Assembly: GCA_052031065.1 (NCBI GenBank)
Contig: JBPEXY010000210.1
Location: forward strand, 1 to 15,273
Source of the DNA: JBPEXY01 sp052031065
Lineage (GTDB): Bacteria; Pseudomonadota; Gammaproteobacteria; Immundisolibacterales; Immundisolibacteraceae
Direction of reading: 5' to 3'
DNA length: 15,273 bases
Below, piece after piece: positions 1-7,962 of the stretch. The position numbers and the translations under genes are program-made. Numbering within the stretch: the stretch's first letter is position 1; every line of letters begins with the position of its first letter. Below the pieces are notes generated by a model. It was not told the origin of the DNA. It saw nothing but the letters and a program-made list of their open reading frames with translations, and searched no databases.

Positions 1-2
1 GC

Positions 3-1196
3 TACATAGGTATTGACGATGAGATGGTTGCCGACGCGCCGCGCTTTGCAGAGATAGCTGATCAGCTACTGGATATGATTCAGGGCCGACTACTGGTGGC
101 CCACAATGCCCGGTTTGATTACAGTTTTCTGCGCCACGAATTTCGCCTGTCGGGCCACCACTATCACGCCGATCTGCTGTGCACGGTTAAGCTTTCCCGG
201 CGACTCTACCCGCAATATCAGAAACATAATCTCGATTCGCTGATTTCCCGACACAAACTGCCGTGTGAAGCGCGTCACCGGGCTTTTGGGGATGCCGCAG
301 TGCTGTGGGAGTTTCTGCAGCTTAGTTACCGTGAGCACGATGGTGAGGAGGTCACCCGACAGATTGAAGAGCTGTCCACGCCCCTATCCCTGCCTCCCCA
401 GCTGGCCATTGATGCTCTGGATGATTTGCCGGAAACCGCCGGGGTCTACCAGTTTTTCGATGCTGAGCGTCAACCTCTGCTGGTTGGCAAGGCGAAGAAT
501 TTACGGGCAAAGGTCATCGCCCAGCTCGCGGCGGGGTCGGGAAACCGGCGCAGTAGCGAGATCCAGCAGCGTGTTGTGGCTATCGATTGGCTGGAAACGG
601 TCGGCATTATCGGCGCGGAGCTGGAAGAGATACGGTTGGTCGAAGCACTGTCACCAGCGATGAATTCGGCTGCTGCGCACATCGGTACCGAGACCCTGGT
701 GCTGCGTGGTGGTGATGGTAATCGAATCGAATTTGTGCCTGCCCAGCAGATTGCAGAGGACGAGATCTGTTTCGGGTTGTTTCGTAACAGGGAAGATGCA
801 ATTTCAGCGGTTCAGGCAGCAGTGCGTAAACAGCCGGTGTGCATCGCTGAGACCGGACTTGAGGGGTTGAGTTGTCCTGTTCACTCTGAAGGGGTGTGTC
901 CACCCGTTGCCGATCCACTGCGCCAGCAGACAGGGTTGCGCGTCGCCCTGGCTCGTCTGCGTGAACCGGACTGGCCATTTGACGGCCGTGTGGTGCTGCG
1001 TGAGCAGCAGTCCTGGCCGGAAAAGACCCGTGCCCATCTCTTTGACCATTGGCGCTATGTTGGCTATGCGGACGATGAGCCGGCTTTTCAGGAACTGGTC
1101 GAGCAGCCACCCCGAGATTTTGATCTGGCGGTTTACCGGTTGTTGAAACGGTTGCTCGAACAGCCCAAAACCGCCGCTCTTTTTCAGGCTCTTTAG
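3..1196 (+). CDS. DEDDh exonuclease / GIY-YIG nuclease fusion (Cho/UvrC-like), 5' truncated by the window
   Basis: This is the C-terminal part of a two-domain nuclease. The reading frame is open from base 3, so the true start lies before the window and residue numbers here count from the Met at base 24. The N-terminal domain is a DnaQ-like 3'-5' exonuclease: the Exo II motif HNARFD (D32) and Exo III HRAFGD (H85, D90) are visible, while Exo I (DxE) must lie upstream. A GIY-YIG domain follows, with AGVYQF at 139-144, VGKAKNLR at 154-161 and a helix with acidic residues near 198-206. The YIG tyrosine is replaced by valine. Near the C terminus a CPVHSEGVC cluster resembles the cysteine-rich region of Cho/UvrC-like proteins. 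Such fusions are assumed to act in DNA repair in the cytoplasm; the physiological substrate of this one is unknown. The aldehyde dehydrogenase starts 17 bp after its stop, so the two may be co-transcribed. Confidence 0.88.
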   Translation, partial: YIGIDDEMVADAPRFAEIADQLLDMIQGRLLVAHNARFDYSFLRHEFRLSGHHYHADLLCTVKLSRRLYPQYQKHNLDSLISRHKLPCEARHRAFGDAAVLWEFLQLSYREHDGEEVTRQIEELSTPLSLPPQLAIDALDDLPETAGVYQFFDAERQPLLVGKAKNLRAKVIAQLAAGSGNRRSSEIQQRVVAIDWLETVGIIGAELEEIRLVEALSPAMNSAAAHIGTETLVLRGGDGNRIEFVPAQQIAEDEICFGLFRNREDAISAVQAAVRKQPVCIAETGLEGLSCPVHSEGVCPPVADPLRQQTGLRVALARLREPDWPFDGRVVLREQQSWPEKTRAHLFDHWRYVGYADDEPAFQELVEQPPRDFDLAVYRLLKRLLEQPKTAALFQAL

Positions 1197-1213
1197 TAGA
1201 AGAGGAAAGCACA

Positions 1214-2683
1214 ATGACCCGTTATCAGCACTATATCGATGGCCAGTGGTGTGATCCTGCCAGTGGCGAGTGGCTACAAAGTCATAATCCCTACAGTGGC
1301 GAGGCCTGGGCAGAGATTCCGCGTGGCAACGCTGAAGATGCCGAGCGCGCCGTAAAAGCAGCCAGACAGGCGTTCAAGTCAGGCGAGTGGTCACAGATGA
1401 AAGGACATCAACGGGCAGAGCTGTTGCACTGCCTTGCTGACCTGATTGCCGAGAATGCCGCGCAGCTGGCGACCATTGAGGTGCGCGATAACGGTAAGTT
1501 GATGGCAGAGATGCTTGGCCAGATGAACTATCTGCCCCAGTGGTATCGGTATTACGCCGGGCTGGCGGATAAGATCGAGGGAGCGGTGTTGCCTATCGAC
1601 AAGCCGGATGTGATGACCTATACCCGCCGGGAACCACTTGGCGTGGTGGTTGGTATCACCCCATGGAACTCACCGCTGTTGCTGGCGACCTGGAAGCTGG
1701 CTCCGGCACTGGCAGCCGGTAATACCTTCATACTCAAGCCTTCTGAGTTTACTTCCGCGTCAGCGCTGGAGCTGATGAAACTGGTCGATCAGGCCGGTTT
1801 CCCCGCCGGAGTGATCAACACCGTTACCGGCTTTGGTAACGAGGTGGGTGCGCCACTGGTAGATCATCGTCATGTTGCCAAGGTGGCATTTACTGGCGGT
1901 GAACCGGGTGGCAAGTTGATTTACGAATCTGCCGCCCGGCAGCTCAAACCGGTCACACTGGAGCTGGGCGGCAAATCCCCCAATATCGTGTTTGATGACG
2001 CCAATCTCGATGATGCGGTCAAAGGTGCGGTCGCCGGAATTTTTGCTGCCAGTGGCCAGACCTGTCTCGCCGGGTCCCGGCTGCTGGTGCAACGCTCAAT
2101 TTATGATCAGTTTCTGCAACGGCTGACGGAGTTTGCCAGCCAGGCAACTATGGGCGACCCGACATTGGCGACGACCCAGGTCGGTCCGGTGACCACGCCG
2201 GCTCAGTACCAGAAAATTCTGGATTACATTGATATTGCCCGGGGTGAAGGAGCGCGCTGTGTTTTGGGCGGAGGTCCGGCGCCCGAAGTCGGCGAACAGT
2301 TTGTGCAACCGACGATTTTTGCCGATGTGAATAACAGCATGCGCATTGCCCAGGAAGAGGTGTTTGGGCCCGTGTTGTCGGTGATACCGTTTGACGATGA
2401 GGATGAGGCGATCGAGATCGCCAACGACATCCTTTATGGTCTCGCTGCCGGCATCTGGACCCAGAGCATGCGCCGGGCGATAAATGTTTCCAATGCCATT
2501 GAGGCCGGTACTGTCTGGATCAATACTTATCGGGCAGTCAGCGTGATGGCGCCATTTGGTGGCTACAAACTAAGTGGGCTTGGTCGTGAAAACGGGATGG
2601 AGGCGATCAATGCATATTTGCAGACCAAAACGGTCTGGATCAGCACCGCCGAAGAGACGCCTAACCCGTTTGTAATGCGCTGA
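1214..2683 (+). CDS. NAD(P)+-dependent aldehyde dehydrogenase
   Basis: This 489-residue protein has the full length of the aldehyde dehydrogenase superfamily, whose members oxidise an aldehyde to the acid with NAD(P)+ through a cysteine thiohemiacetal. The catalytic set is complete: oxyanion Asn152 in TPWNSP, cofactor Lys175 in LKPSE, general base Glu250 in LELGGKSP, nucleophile Cys284 in SGQTCLAGS, and the EEVFGP motif at 381-386. The glycine motif reads FTGGEPGGK, slightly off the usual FTGS/FTGG-x-x-x-G form. The start is set by an AGGAAA Shine-Dalgarno at 1203-1208, 5 nt before ATG. The substrate cannot be read from the sequence. The convergent extradiol dioxygenase next door suggests an aldehyde from aromatic or steroid breakdown, but that is inference. 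The gene ends at the bidirectional terminator near 2743. Confidence 0.95.
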   Translation: MTRYQHYIDGQWCDPASGEWLQSHNPYSGEAWAEIPRGNAEDAERAVKAARQAFKSGEWSQMKGHQRAELLHCLADLIAENAAQLATIEVRDNGKLMAEMLGQMNYLPQWYRYYAGLADKIEGAVLPIDKPDVMTYTRREPLGVVVGITPWNSPLLLATWKLAPALAAGNTFILKPSEFTSASALELMKLVDQAGFPAGVINTVTGFGNEVGAPLVDHRHVAKVAFTGGEPGGKLIYESAARQLKPVTLELGGKSPNIVFDDANLDDAVKGAVAGIFAASGQTCLAGSRLLVQRSIYDQFLQRLTEFASQATMGDPTLATTQVGPVTTPAQYQKILDYIDIARGEGARCVLGGGPAPEVGEQFVQPTIFADVNNSMRIAQEEVFGPVLSVIPFDDEDEAIEIANDILYGLAAGIWTQSMRRAINVSNAIEAGTVWINTYRAVSVMAPFGGYKLSGLGRENGMEAINAYLQTKTVWISTAEETPNPFVMR

Positions 2684-2742
2684 TTTCAGAGCAGGCCCGG
2701 ATTCGAAAGCGGGAGTTCAGTTCTCCAATTAGTTGACGCATT

Positions 2743-2771
2743 AAAAAGCCCGCCGAGAGGCGGGCTTTTTT
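2743..2771. terminator. Bidirectional intrinsic terminator between converging genes
   Basis: A perfect 12-bp stem (2743-2754 with 2759-2770) closes on a GAGA tetraloop. Its ends are A-rich on one side and T-rich on the other, so each strand reads as a GC-rich hairpin followed by a U tract. It lies 59 nt after the aldehyde dehydrogenase stop and 20 nt beyond the dioxygenase stop on the opposite strand, so it can serve both. Confidence 0.93.
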
Positions 2772-2790
2772 GTGTGATTTCTGGACTGGA

Positions 2791-3693
2791 TTACATCTCC
2801 ACGTCCATGCCAAAACCGGTCTGTTCCGGTTGGTGGCCGTAGGTGTCACGTACGTAGTACTCACTCTGATGGGTCGATTTGCGCGCACCATAGCCGTATT
2901 CGAACAGCCAACCTGACGGGTTGCCAAAGTAGAAGGAGAACATCTGGTCGTTGGCGTGGGCGCCGAGCTGGATCGCCACCGGGGTATTGGTCTGGCGGAC
3001 AATGTCATGGGTCAGGCCGACGTCATTCAGGTTGTCGACCTCAATCATCAGATGATTGATCCGTTTCTCCATCGGAAAACCGAAAGCCAGGCTGTGGTCA
3101 CGACCGTTGCAGTGCATGAATATTGGCTGTGCAACGCCGTCCGGTGCGCCTGGCATCGGCAGTTTGTATTCAACCGTACCGCGCATGCCAAATACTTTGG
3201 AGTAAAAATCGATAGCGCCGGGGATGTCGGGCTGGCGCAGAATCATGTGGCCGATGCCTTCACCTTCGGTCACGAACTTGCCGTGCTTCGGTCGACCAGG
3301 GTGGAAGGGGGCGTGGGTGTCCACCTGCGGGCCGTGGAATACTTCAGTGGGATTGCCGCCGGGGTCGGTGAACTTGACCAGGTCGAGCACGCGACGCTCC
3401 TGACATTCGGCGGGAGTGCCTTCAGTAAACTCCATCCCGTAATCACTGAGTTGCTGCTTCATCTCCGCAAATTCTTGCGGACCCGCAACCCGCCAGCCGG
3501 CATAGATGAGGTCATCTTCACCACTGTTGTGGACGACGATACGATGGTGGGTGTAATCCATACGCAGGTAGAAGCGGTCACCCTCGCCTTCGTCGAGCAG
3601 TTCCATTCCAACCACTTCGGTGGCGAATTTTTTCCAGGCGTCCATGTCGCTGACGCCCAGGCCCAGGTATCCAAGTTCAGTTACTGATGCCAC
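2791..3693 (-). CDS. Class I extradiol ring-cleavage dioxygenase (BphC/HsaC-like, VOC fold)
   Basis: A 300-residue, two-domain vicinal-oxygen-chelate protein of the size usual for 2,3-dihydroxybiphenyl or 3,4-DHSA dioxygenases, which open a catechol ring next to the two hydroxyls using Fe(II) and O2. The iron ligands are visible in the C-terminal domain: His149 (GIGHMIL), His214 (INHLMIEV) and Glu265 (LFEYGYG). Second-shell residues also match BphC: His200 (NGRDHSLAF), His246 (LGAHAND) and Tyr255 (FSFYF). The N-terminal domain (about 1-120) carries the related fold without the site. The start codon is GTG, fixed by AAGGAG at 3708-3703 with 9 nt spacing and by alignment with the family N terminus. 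The exact catechol (biphenyl, steroid A-ring or other) is not decided by the sequence. The acyl-CoA block in this window makes a steroid-type substrate attractive but unproven. It is probably transcribed alone from the 142-bp gap upstream. Confidence 0.9.
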   Translation of the reverse strand: MASVTELGYLGLGVSDMDAWKKFATEVVGMELLDEGEGDRFYLRMDYTHHRIVVHNSGEDDLIYAGWRVAGPQEFAEMKQQLSDYGMEFTEGTPAECQERRVLDLVKFTDPGGNPTEVFHGPQVDTHAPFHPGRPKHGKFVTEGEGIGHMILRQPDIPGAIDFYSKVFGMRGTVEYKLPMPGAPDGVAQPIFMHCNGRDHSLAFGFPMEKRINHLMIEVDNLNDVGLTHDIVRQTNTPVAIQLGAHANDQMFSFYFGNPSGWLFEYGYGARKSTHQSEYYVRDTYGHQPEQTGFGMDVEM

Positions 3694-3702
3694 GGCAAGT
3701 TA

Positions 3703-3708
3703 CTCCTT
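3703..3708 (-). promoter_or_regulatory. Shine-Dalgarno that decides a GTG start (extradiol dioxygenase)
   Basis: On the minus strand AAGGAG lies 9 nt before the GTG at 3693. No ATG fits the family N terminus, so this ribosome binding site supports the GTG start. Confidence 0.8.
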
Positions 3709-3835
3709 GATGATAAAGAATTGATCTGATTGTTTTGAGACCGTTGCGCGTCCCGGTGATCGGGTTATGAACAGGCTTCGAAACAGGGCGCTAACCCTAC
3801 CGACGATACCTGAACAGCGTCAAGTTTTTTCGCCG

Positions 3836-4768
3836 TTATTGCGGCGATTGATCAACCTGATCAGCGGCGGCCCAGGGTTGCGATTTGCGTCTGCCGCGCC
3901 AGCGGTCATGGAGCCATAGCCACTGCTGCGGATAACGGCGAATAATCTCTGAAAAGCGGTCATTGACCTGCTGCAGAATTTGCACGGTATCTTTCTGCAC
4001 ATCACCGCTGGGCTGGTGTTCAATAGGGGGTTCTATAACCACCCGGTGATGATCTCCTTCGCGCACTGAATAGCAGACCAGCAGCGGTGCGCCGCTACGC
4101 AGATGGAGGGTCGCTACCCCATGAGCGGTCCACGCCGGATAGCCCAGAAAATCGAGCAGGTAATCATTGGAACGGCGATCGGAGACGACCACGAATACCA
4201 TGCCCTCGGCAATCTGGTTGAGGATGTTCTGGAACCCGCCAGGTGGCAATGGCGTATGGGTCGGGTGAATCCCAACCTGGTGCAGGGTCTGATTAAAGTG
4301 ATCCCGCACTGCAGGAATGGCAGAGGGGCGGTGTAGGCCGCCAATAGAATAGCCTTCCTGAATGATGGCTCTGGCAGCGACCGCCCAGTTGCCAATGTGC
4401 GGAGTGGCTATCACCACACCCTTTCCCAATTGGTGAGCCCGCTGTAGATGCTCTAGTCCTTCTATGGGTGCCCAGTCGCTGAACTTGCGTCCGTGTCGTT
4501 CAGGGTCCCAGAAAATCTCAAAATAGACCGACGATACTGAATTGAAGCTCTGGCGGGCGATGGTTTTTCTTTCCGCGGGAGAGTATTGATCCCCCAATAT
4601 TCGTTCCAGATTAGTTAGGGCAGTGTGACGGCGTCCACGCTGTAGAGTGAAATTTATTCCTCCTAACAGAGCACCGATTCGGTTAATGATTTTTTGTGAA
4701 GGGATTTGGCCGCAGGCGGCATGAAACAGTTTTAATAGCAGGACCAGAAAGGGACCAAGTATTTTCAT
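3836..4768 (-). CDS. LpxL/HtrB-family lipid A (Kdo2-lipid) acyltransferase, HX4E motif altered
   Basis: This 310-residue protein matches the length and layout of the LpxL/LpxM late acyltransferases, inner-membrane enzymes that add a secondary acyl chain to lipid A. It has an N-terminal hydrophobic segment (about 4-20), an ATPHIGNWA block at 121-129, a VVSDRRSNDYLLDFLGYPA stretch at 194-212 and the typical PQQWLWLHDRWRGR end at 280-293. The family's HX4(D/E) catalytic motif is HIGNWA here (His124, Ala129). The acidic residue needed for activity in E. coli LpxL is an alanine (GCG, one base from GAG). The enzyme may be inactive, may use another acid, or may act on another lipid. I see no strong Shine-Dalgarno before the ATG at 4768. 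The gene is divergent from glnK and upstream of the dioxygenase on the same strand, with 142 bp between them. Confidence 0.85.
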   Translation of the reverse strand: MKILGPFLVLLLKLFHAACGQIPSQKIINRIGALLGGINFTLQRGRRHTALTNLERILGDQYSPAERKTIARQSFNSVSSVYFEIFWDPERHGRKFSDWAPIEGLEHLQRAHQLGKGVVIATPHIGNWAVAARAIIQEGYSIGGLHRPSAIPAVRDHFNQTLHQVGIHPTHTPLPPGGFQNILNQIAEGMVFVVVSDRRSNDYLLDFLGYPAWTAHGVATLHLRSGAPLLVCYSVREGDHHRVVIEPPIEHQPSGDVQKDTVQILQQVNDRFSEIIRRYPQQWLWLHDRWRGRRKSQPWAAADQVDQSPQ

Positions 4769-5089
4769 TATGGGGTTGTGGTCTGGAGTGATCGGTAAAT
4801 GGAAAGGCGATGGTCAGTTTAACAGCTCACAGCGAGAATCAGCTGCAGGCTGAGGGGGTGAACCAGTTATGAGCAATGACTTAATCCGGTCGAATTGTAA
4901 TAATCGCCTCCGGGAGAGATTGCGAAGTGCCCGAATGTAGTTGGCGGCGAGTAGTGTTGTACTGCGTTTCTCCCTGGTATCGGTAGGCTGCCGGCGATAG
5001 ATGAGTGGTGTCCGCTATCCGCGGGGATGGTGGCGGTGGTTGTACGGTGGCAAAACGATAGTGTCTTAACTCAACGAAGAGGATTAGTC
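4769..5089. other. Divergent intergenic region, acyltransferase to glnK
   Basis: These 321 bp separate two divergent genes and hold no convincing coding sequence. The open frame running into glnK from 5027 has no ribosome binding site and lies outside the conserved PII protein. A candidate sigma-70 promoter facing glnK lies at 4876-4904. I searched for a GG-N10-GC sigma-54 promoter, expected for nitrogen-controlled glnK-amt, and found none with a good surrounding consensus. Confidence 0.6.
4876..4904 (+). promoter_or_regulatory. Candidate extended -10 sigma-70 promoter for glnK-amt
   Basis: ATGACT (4/6 to TTGACA) is followed after 17 bp by AATAAT (5/6 to TATAAT), preceded by TGT as in extended -10 promoters. 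It would give a leader of about 180 nt before the glnK ATG at 5090. This is pattern matching only. Confidence 0.4.
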
Positions 5090-5428
5090 ATGAAACTGGT
5101 CACTGCGGTTATCAAGCCGTTTAAGCAGGATGATGTCCGAGAAGCGCTAAGCAACATCGGTATCCAGGGTATGACAGTGACGGAAGTCAGGGGGTTTGGT
5201 CGTCAGCGAGGCCACACAGAGGTATACCGCGGTGCCGAATATGTGGTCGATTTTCTGCCCAAAATAAAAATAGAGGTGGGTGTCGATGACGATCGGGTAG
5301 AGGCGGTTATTGATGCCATCCGTGCGGCAGCTGACACCGGAAAAATCGGCGATGGCAAAATTTTCGTGCAGTCGCTGGAGCAGGTTATTCGAATCCGCAC
5401 CGGAGAAACAGGGCCGGAAGCACTTTAA
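5090..5428 (+). CDS. glnK: Nitrogen regulatory protein PII, GlnK type
   Basis: A 112-residue PII signal protein, the standard length. It starts MKLVTAVIKPFK, carries the T-loop RGAEYVVDFLPK with the uridylylation site Tyr51, and has the B-loop TGKIGDGKIF at 83-92. PII trimers sense ATP/ADP and 2-oxoglutarate. The GlnK type docks on the ammonium channel and blocks it when nitrogen is plentiful. The ATG at 5090 is preferred over an upstream in-frame ATG at 5027 because AAGAGGA sits just before it and the family begins there. The ammonium transporter starts about 100 bp downstream on the same strand, which is why I call it GlnK rather than GlnB. Confidence 0.95.
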   Translation: MKLVTAVIKPFKQDDVREALSNIGIQGMTVTEVRGFGRQRGHTEVYRGAEYVVDFLPKIKIEVGVDDDRVEAVIDAIRAAADTGKIGDGKIFVQSLEQVIRIRTGETGPEAL

Positions 5429-5530
5429 CGAGTGCCGCACTCAGGCTGTCAGTGATGGCCGAATCAAACACAAATAACGGGCCGGCACCGTAAAGAAGCG
5501 GTGGTAGCCGTCGATCCCAACGGGGGGAGT

Positions 5531-6835
5531 ATGAAACTTAATATCCTTGCCGACAGCCGCTGGCGGCTGTTGCTTGCACTGGCGTTGATACCGTTCTCTG
5601 GCCAGGCTGGCGAGTCCATTGATTCTGGCGATAGCGCCTGGATCATGACTTCCACTGCGCTGGTACTGTTGATGACGCTGCCTGGCCTGGCGCTTTTTTA
5701 TGGTGGGCTGGTCAGGGTGCACAATGTCCTGTCGGTATTGATGCAGTGTTTTGCCATCGCCTGTGTGGCCAGCCTGTTCTGGATCTTTTTTGGATACAGT
5801 CTCGCTTTCTCCGACGGCGGATCCCTGAATAACTGGATTGGCGGAAGTAGTAACTTCATGCTCGCGGAGGTGTCGCGAGGTTCCCTGTCTGGATCAATAC
5901 CTGAGTCAATCTTTCTGCTGTTTCAGATGACCTTCGCGATCATCACGCCAGCGCTGGTTGTTGGTGGTTTTGCCGAGCGGATGAAGTTCTCCGCCATGCT
6001 GCTGTTCTCTATCGGTTGGCTGTTTCTGGTCTATGCTCCAGTTTGTCATTGGGTGTGGGGTGGTGGTTGGCTTGGCCAGATGGGTGTGCTCGATTTCGCC
6101 GGTGGTACGGTAGTCCACATTACTGCGGGTATTTCGGCACTGGTGGCGGCAATGTTGATCGGGCGCCGCAAAGGGTTCCCGGAAAAAGCGATGCCGCCGC
6201 ACAACATGACCATGACCATTACCGGCGCTTCCATGCTCTGGGTTGGCTGGTTTGGTTTTAACGGTGGCAGTGCGTTGGCTGCGAATGGTGATGCAGCGAT
6301 GGCCATGCTGGTCACTCATGTCAGCGCGGCAACCGGCGCGCTGGTCTGGATTGTTATCGAGTGGCTGCGGCACGGCAAACCGAGTGCACTGGGTGCCGTG
6401 ACCGGGATGGTCGCTGGCCTCGGGAGTATTACGCCAGCGTCAGGGTTTGTTGGTGTCGGTGCCGCGTTGGTGATTGGGCTGGTCGCGGGGTTTATCTGTT
6501 ACTGGGCTACCATGTATATCAAAAATGTCATCCATCTTGATGACTCTCTGGATGTGTTCTCGGTCCATGGTGTGGGTGGCATTATCGGTACTTTACTGGC
6601 TGGCGTTCTGGTCTCGGCAGCTTACGGTGGGGCAGGTCTGGCCGAAGGGGTGACCGTCGGAGGTCAGCTCAAGGTGCAGGCGATTGCCGTCGTTGCGACT
6701 CTAATTTGGTCAGCGTTGGCCAGTTTTGTGCTGCTTAAGCTGGTGGATCTGATGGTTCGTTTACGTGTCGATGCCGATTCTGAAGTACAGGGACTGGATC
6801 TCACTCAGCACGAAGAGACCGGTTATAACCTCTAG
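5531..6835 (+). CDS. amt: Ammonium transporter (Amt/MEP family)
   Basis: A 434-residue inner-membrane ammonium channel with about 11 membrane helices after an N-terminal segment that looks like a cleavable signal peptide (hydrophobic 12-23, then SGQAGES). Family marks are clear: LFYGGLVR at 56-62, the signature DFAGGTVVHITAGISALVAA at 188-207, and the pore twin histidines His173 (PVCHWVWGGG) and His346 (FSVHGVGGIIG). FGFNGG replaces the common FGFNPG at 241-246. The start is uncertain. A GTG at 5501 in the same frame would add ten residues, but the ATG at 5531 follows a GGGGGGAG purine run (closely spaced) and gives a normal signal peptide. With glnK upstream it forms the usual glnK-amt operon, in which GlnK gates the trimer from the cytoplasm. 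A strong terminator follows. Confidence 0.95.
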   Translation: MKLNILADSRWRLLLALALIPFSGQAGESIDSGDSAWIMTSTALVLLMTLPGLALFYGGLVRVHNVLSVLMQCFAIACVASLFWIFFGYSLAFSDGGSLNNWIGGSSNFMLAEVSRGSLSGSIPESIFLLFQMTFAIITPALVVGGFAERMKFSAMLLFSIGWLFLVYAPVCHWVWGGGWLGQMGVLDFAGGTVVHITAGISALVAAMLIGRRKGFPEKAMPPHNMTMTITGASMLWVGWFGFNGGSALAANGDAAMAMLVTHVSAATGALVWIVIEWLRHGKPSALGAVTGMVAGLGSITPASGFVGVGAALVIGLVAGFICYWATMYIKNVIHLDDSLDVFSVHGVGGIIGTLLAGVLVSAAYGGAGLAEGVTVGGQLKVQAIAVVATLIWSALASFVLLKLVDLMVRLRVDADSEVQGLDLTQHEETGYNL

Positions 6836-6874
6836 CCGGGGTGCGGTTGCGTCCGTGTCCTGTTAAAAATGAAG

Positions 6875-6912
6875 AGCGTGGGTGTGTCTTTGAGCACACC
6901 CACGCTTTTTTT
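6875..6912 (+). terminator. Intrinsic terminator of glnK-amt
   Basis: A perfect 12-bp stem (6875-6886 with 6895-6906, AGCGTGGGTGTG and its complement), an 8-nt loop and a run of seven T that begins at the stem base. It lies 39 nt after the amt stop. Confidence 0.95.
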
Positions 6913-6987
6913 CGATCATAATCTTGGCTCTGGCAATCGGTTTTTGGCACCGGAGTTCTCAGTGAAGCAGGACACAGGAGCAGGGAC

Positions 6988-7962
6988 ATGAAAGCACTAC
7001 TGGCGGGAAAACTATCGATAGTGGCGGTTCTACTGCTATTACTGTTGATGGTGGGGGTGACTTTTTTTGTTTCCAATGAACCGGAGCCTTTCTCCCCTGC
7101 GGCGCTGGTCAGGGATAAACAGGCAGTCGTTGGCAGTGCCACGGTATTAACGCTGGTTGAGGTGGCTGGAACATTACTGGATAAAAGCGGTGGTTACATT
7201 ACCAATGATGTGACGCCACCGTTTCTTTTTCTTGATGATATGCCAGCATGGGAGCTGGGGGTGCTGACCCAGGTGCGTGATCTGGCGCGCTCACTGCGTA
7301 ATGATTTTTCCCGCTCGCAGACCCAGTCCCTTGAACATCAGCTGCTGGCGTTGGCAGATCCGCAATTCAGTTTGCCGAATGATTCGTGGATGTTCCCAGC
7401 CAGCGAGACTGAGTATCAGAAGGGCATTGATGCGCTGGTGGAATTCGAACAGAGGCTGCGGGAACGCCAACAGAGCGATACTCAGTTTTACGCCCGTGCC
7501 GATAATCTGCGCGCCTGGCTGGCGCTGGTGCAGAAAAGAATTGGCGGAGTGGCGCAACAGCTCGCAGCCAGTGTTGGTGAGCAGCGGGTCAACGTTGACC
7601 TTGCCGGAGACGCTGCAGCGGTGCAGTCTACCGTTTCAGCACCTGTCGAGCAGGTGGCGACGCCGTGGCTGCAAATCGATGATGTGTTCTATGAAGCTCG
7701 CGGCACCGCCTGGGCCCTGCTTCATTTTCTCAAAGCGGTGGAGATTGATTTTGCCGCTGTACTTGAGAAAAAGAATGCACAGGCGAGCTTACGGCAGATT
7801 ATCGTTGCGCTTGAGGGTAGTCTGCAGCCGGTGACCAGCCCGATGGTTCTTAACGGTGATGGCTTTGGACTGATGGCCAACTATTCGCTGGTCATGACTT
7901 CTTATATCAGTCGTGCCAATGCAGCTTTGATTGAGCTGCGAACTTTGCTGGCAGAGGGCTGA
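6988..7962 (+). CDS. DUF2333 family membrane-anchored protein
   Basis: This 324-residue protein resembles the DUF2333 family of Gammaproteobacteria, which has no known function. One N-terminal membrane segment (about 8-29, rich in Leu/Val) is followed by a largely helical soluble domain that should face the periplasm. There is no lipobox and no catalytic motif I recognise. Conserved-looking stretches are GYITNDVTPPFLFLDDMPAWE at about 69-89, WMFPASETEYQKGIDAL at about 134-150, and the C-terminal MVLNGDGFGLMANYSLVM. A GGAG lies at about 6978-6981 before the ATG. The gene ends 4 nt before the most likely start of the EF-P hydroxylase, so the two are probably one transcript. Confidence 0.8.
   Translation: MKALLAGKLSIVAVLLLLLLMVGVTFFVSNEPEPFSPAALVRDKQAVVGSATVLTLVEVAGTLLDKSGGYITNDVTPPFLFLDDMPAWELGVLTQVRDLARSLRNDFSRSQTQSLEHQLLALADPQFSLPNDSWMFPASETEYQKGIDALVEFEQRLRERQQSDTQFYARADNLRAWLALVQKRIGGVAQQLAASVGEQRVNVDLAGDAAAVQSTVSAPVEQVATPWLQIDDVFYEARGTAWALLHFLKAVEIDFAAVLEKKNAQASLRQIIVALEGSLQPVTSPMVLNGDGFGLMANYSLVMTSYISRANAALIELRTLLAEG

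Noticed and set aside
607..1212. A 201-codon minus-strand frame over the exonuclease/GIY-YIG gene
   Set aside because: It is compositionally odd (rich in Arg, Pro, His, Gln), antisense to a clear nuclease gene and has no motif.
2956..3687. A 243-codon open frame on the plus strand
   Set aside because: It lies fully antisense to the extradiol dioxygenase, whose active-site motifs are all present on the minus strand. It has no recognisable motif of its own.
3820..3855. Hairpin TCGCCG/CGGCGA at the end of the acyltransferase gene as its terminator
   Set aside because: On the transcribed strand the stem is followed by A residues, not U residues, and the stem spans the stop codon.
5027..5089. 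Upstream ATG that would extend GlnK by 21 residues
   Set aside because: PII proteins begin MKLVTAVIKPFK, and a good ribosome site sits before the ATG at 5090.
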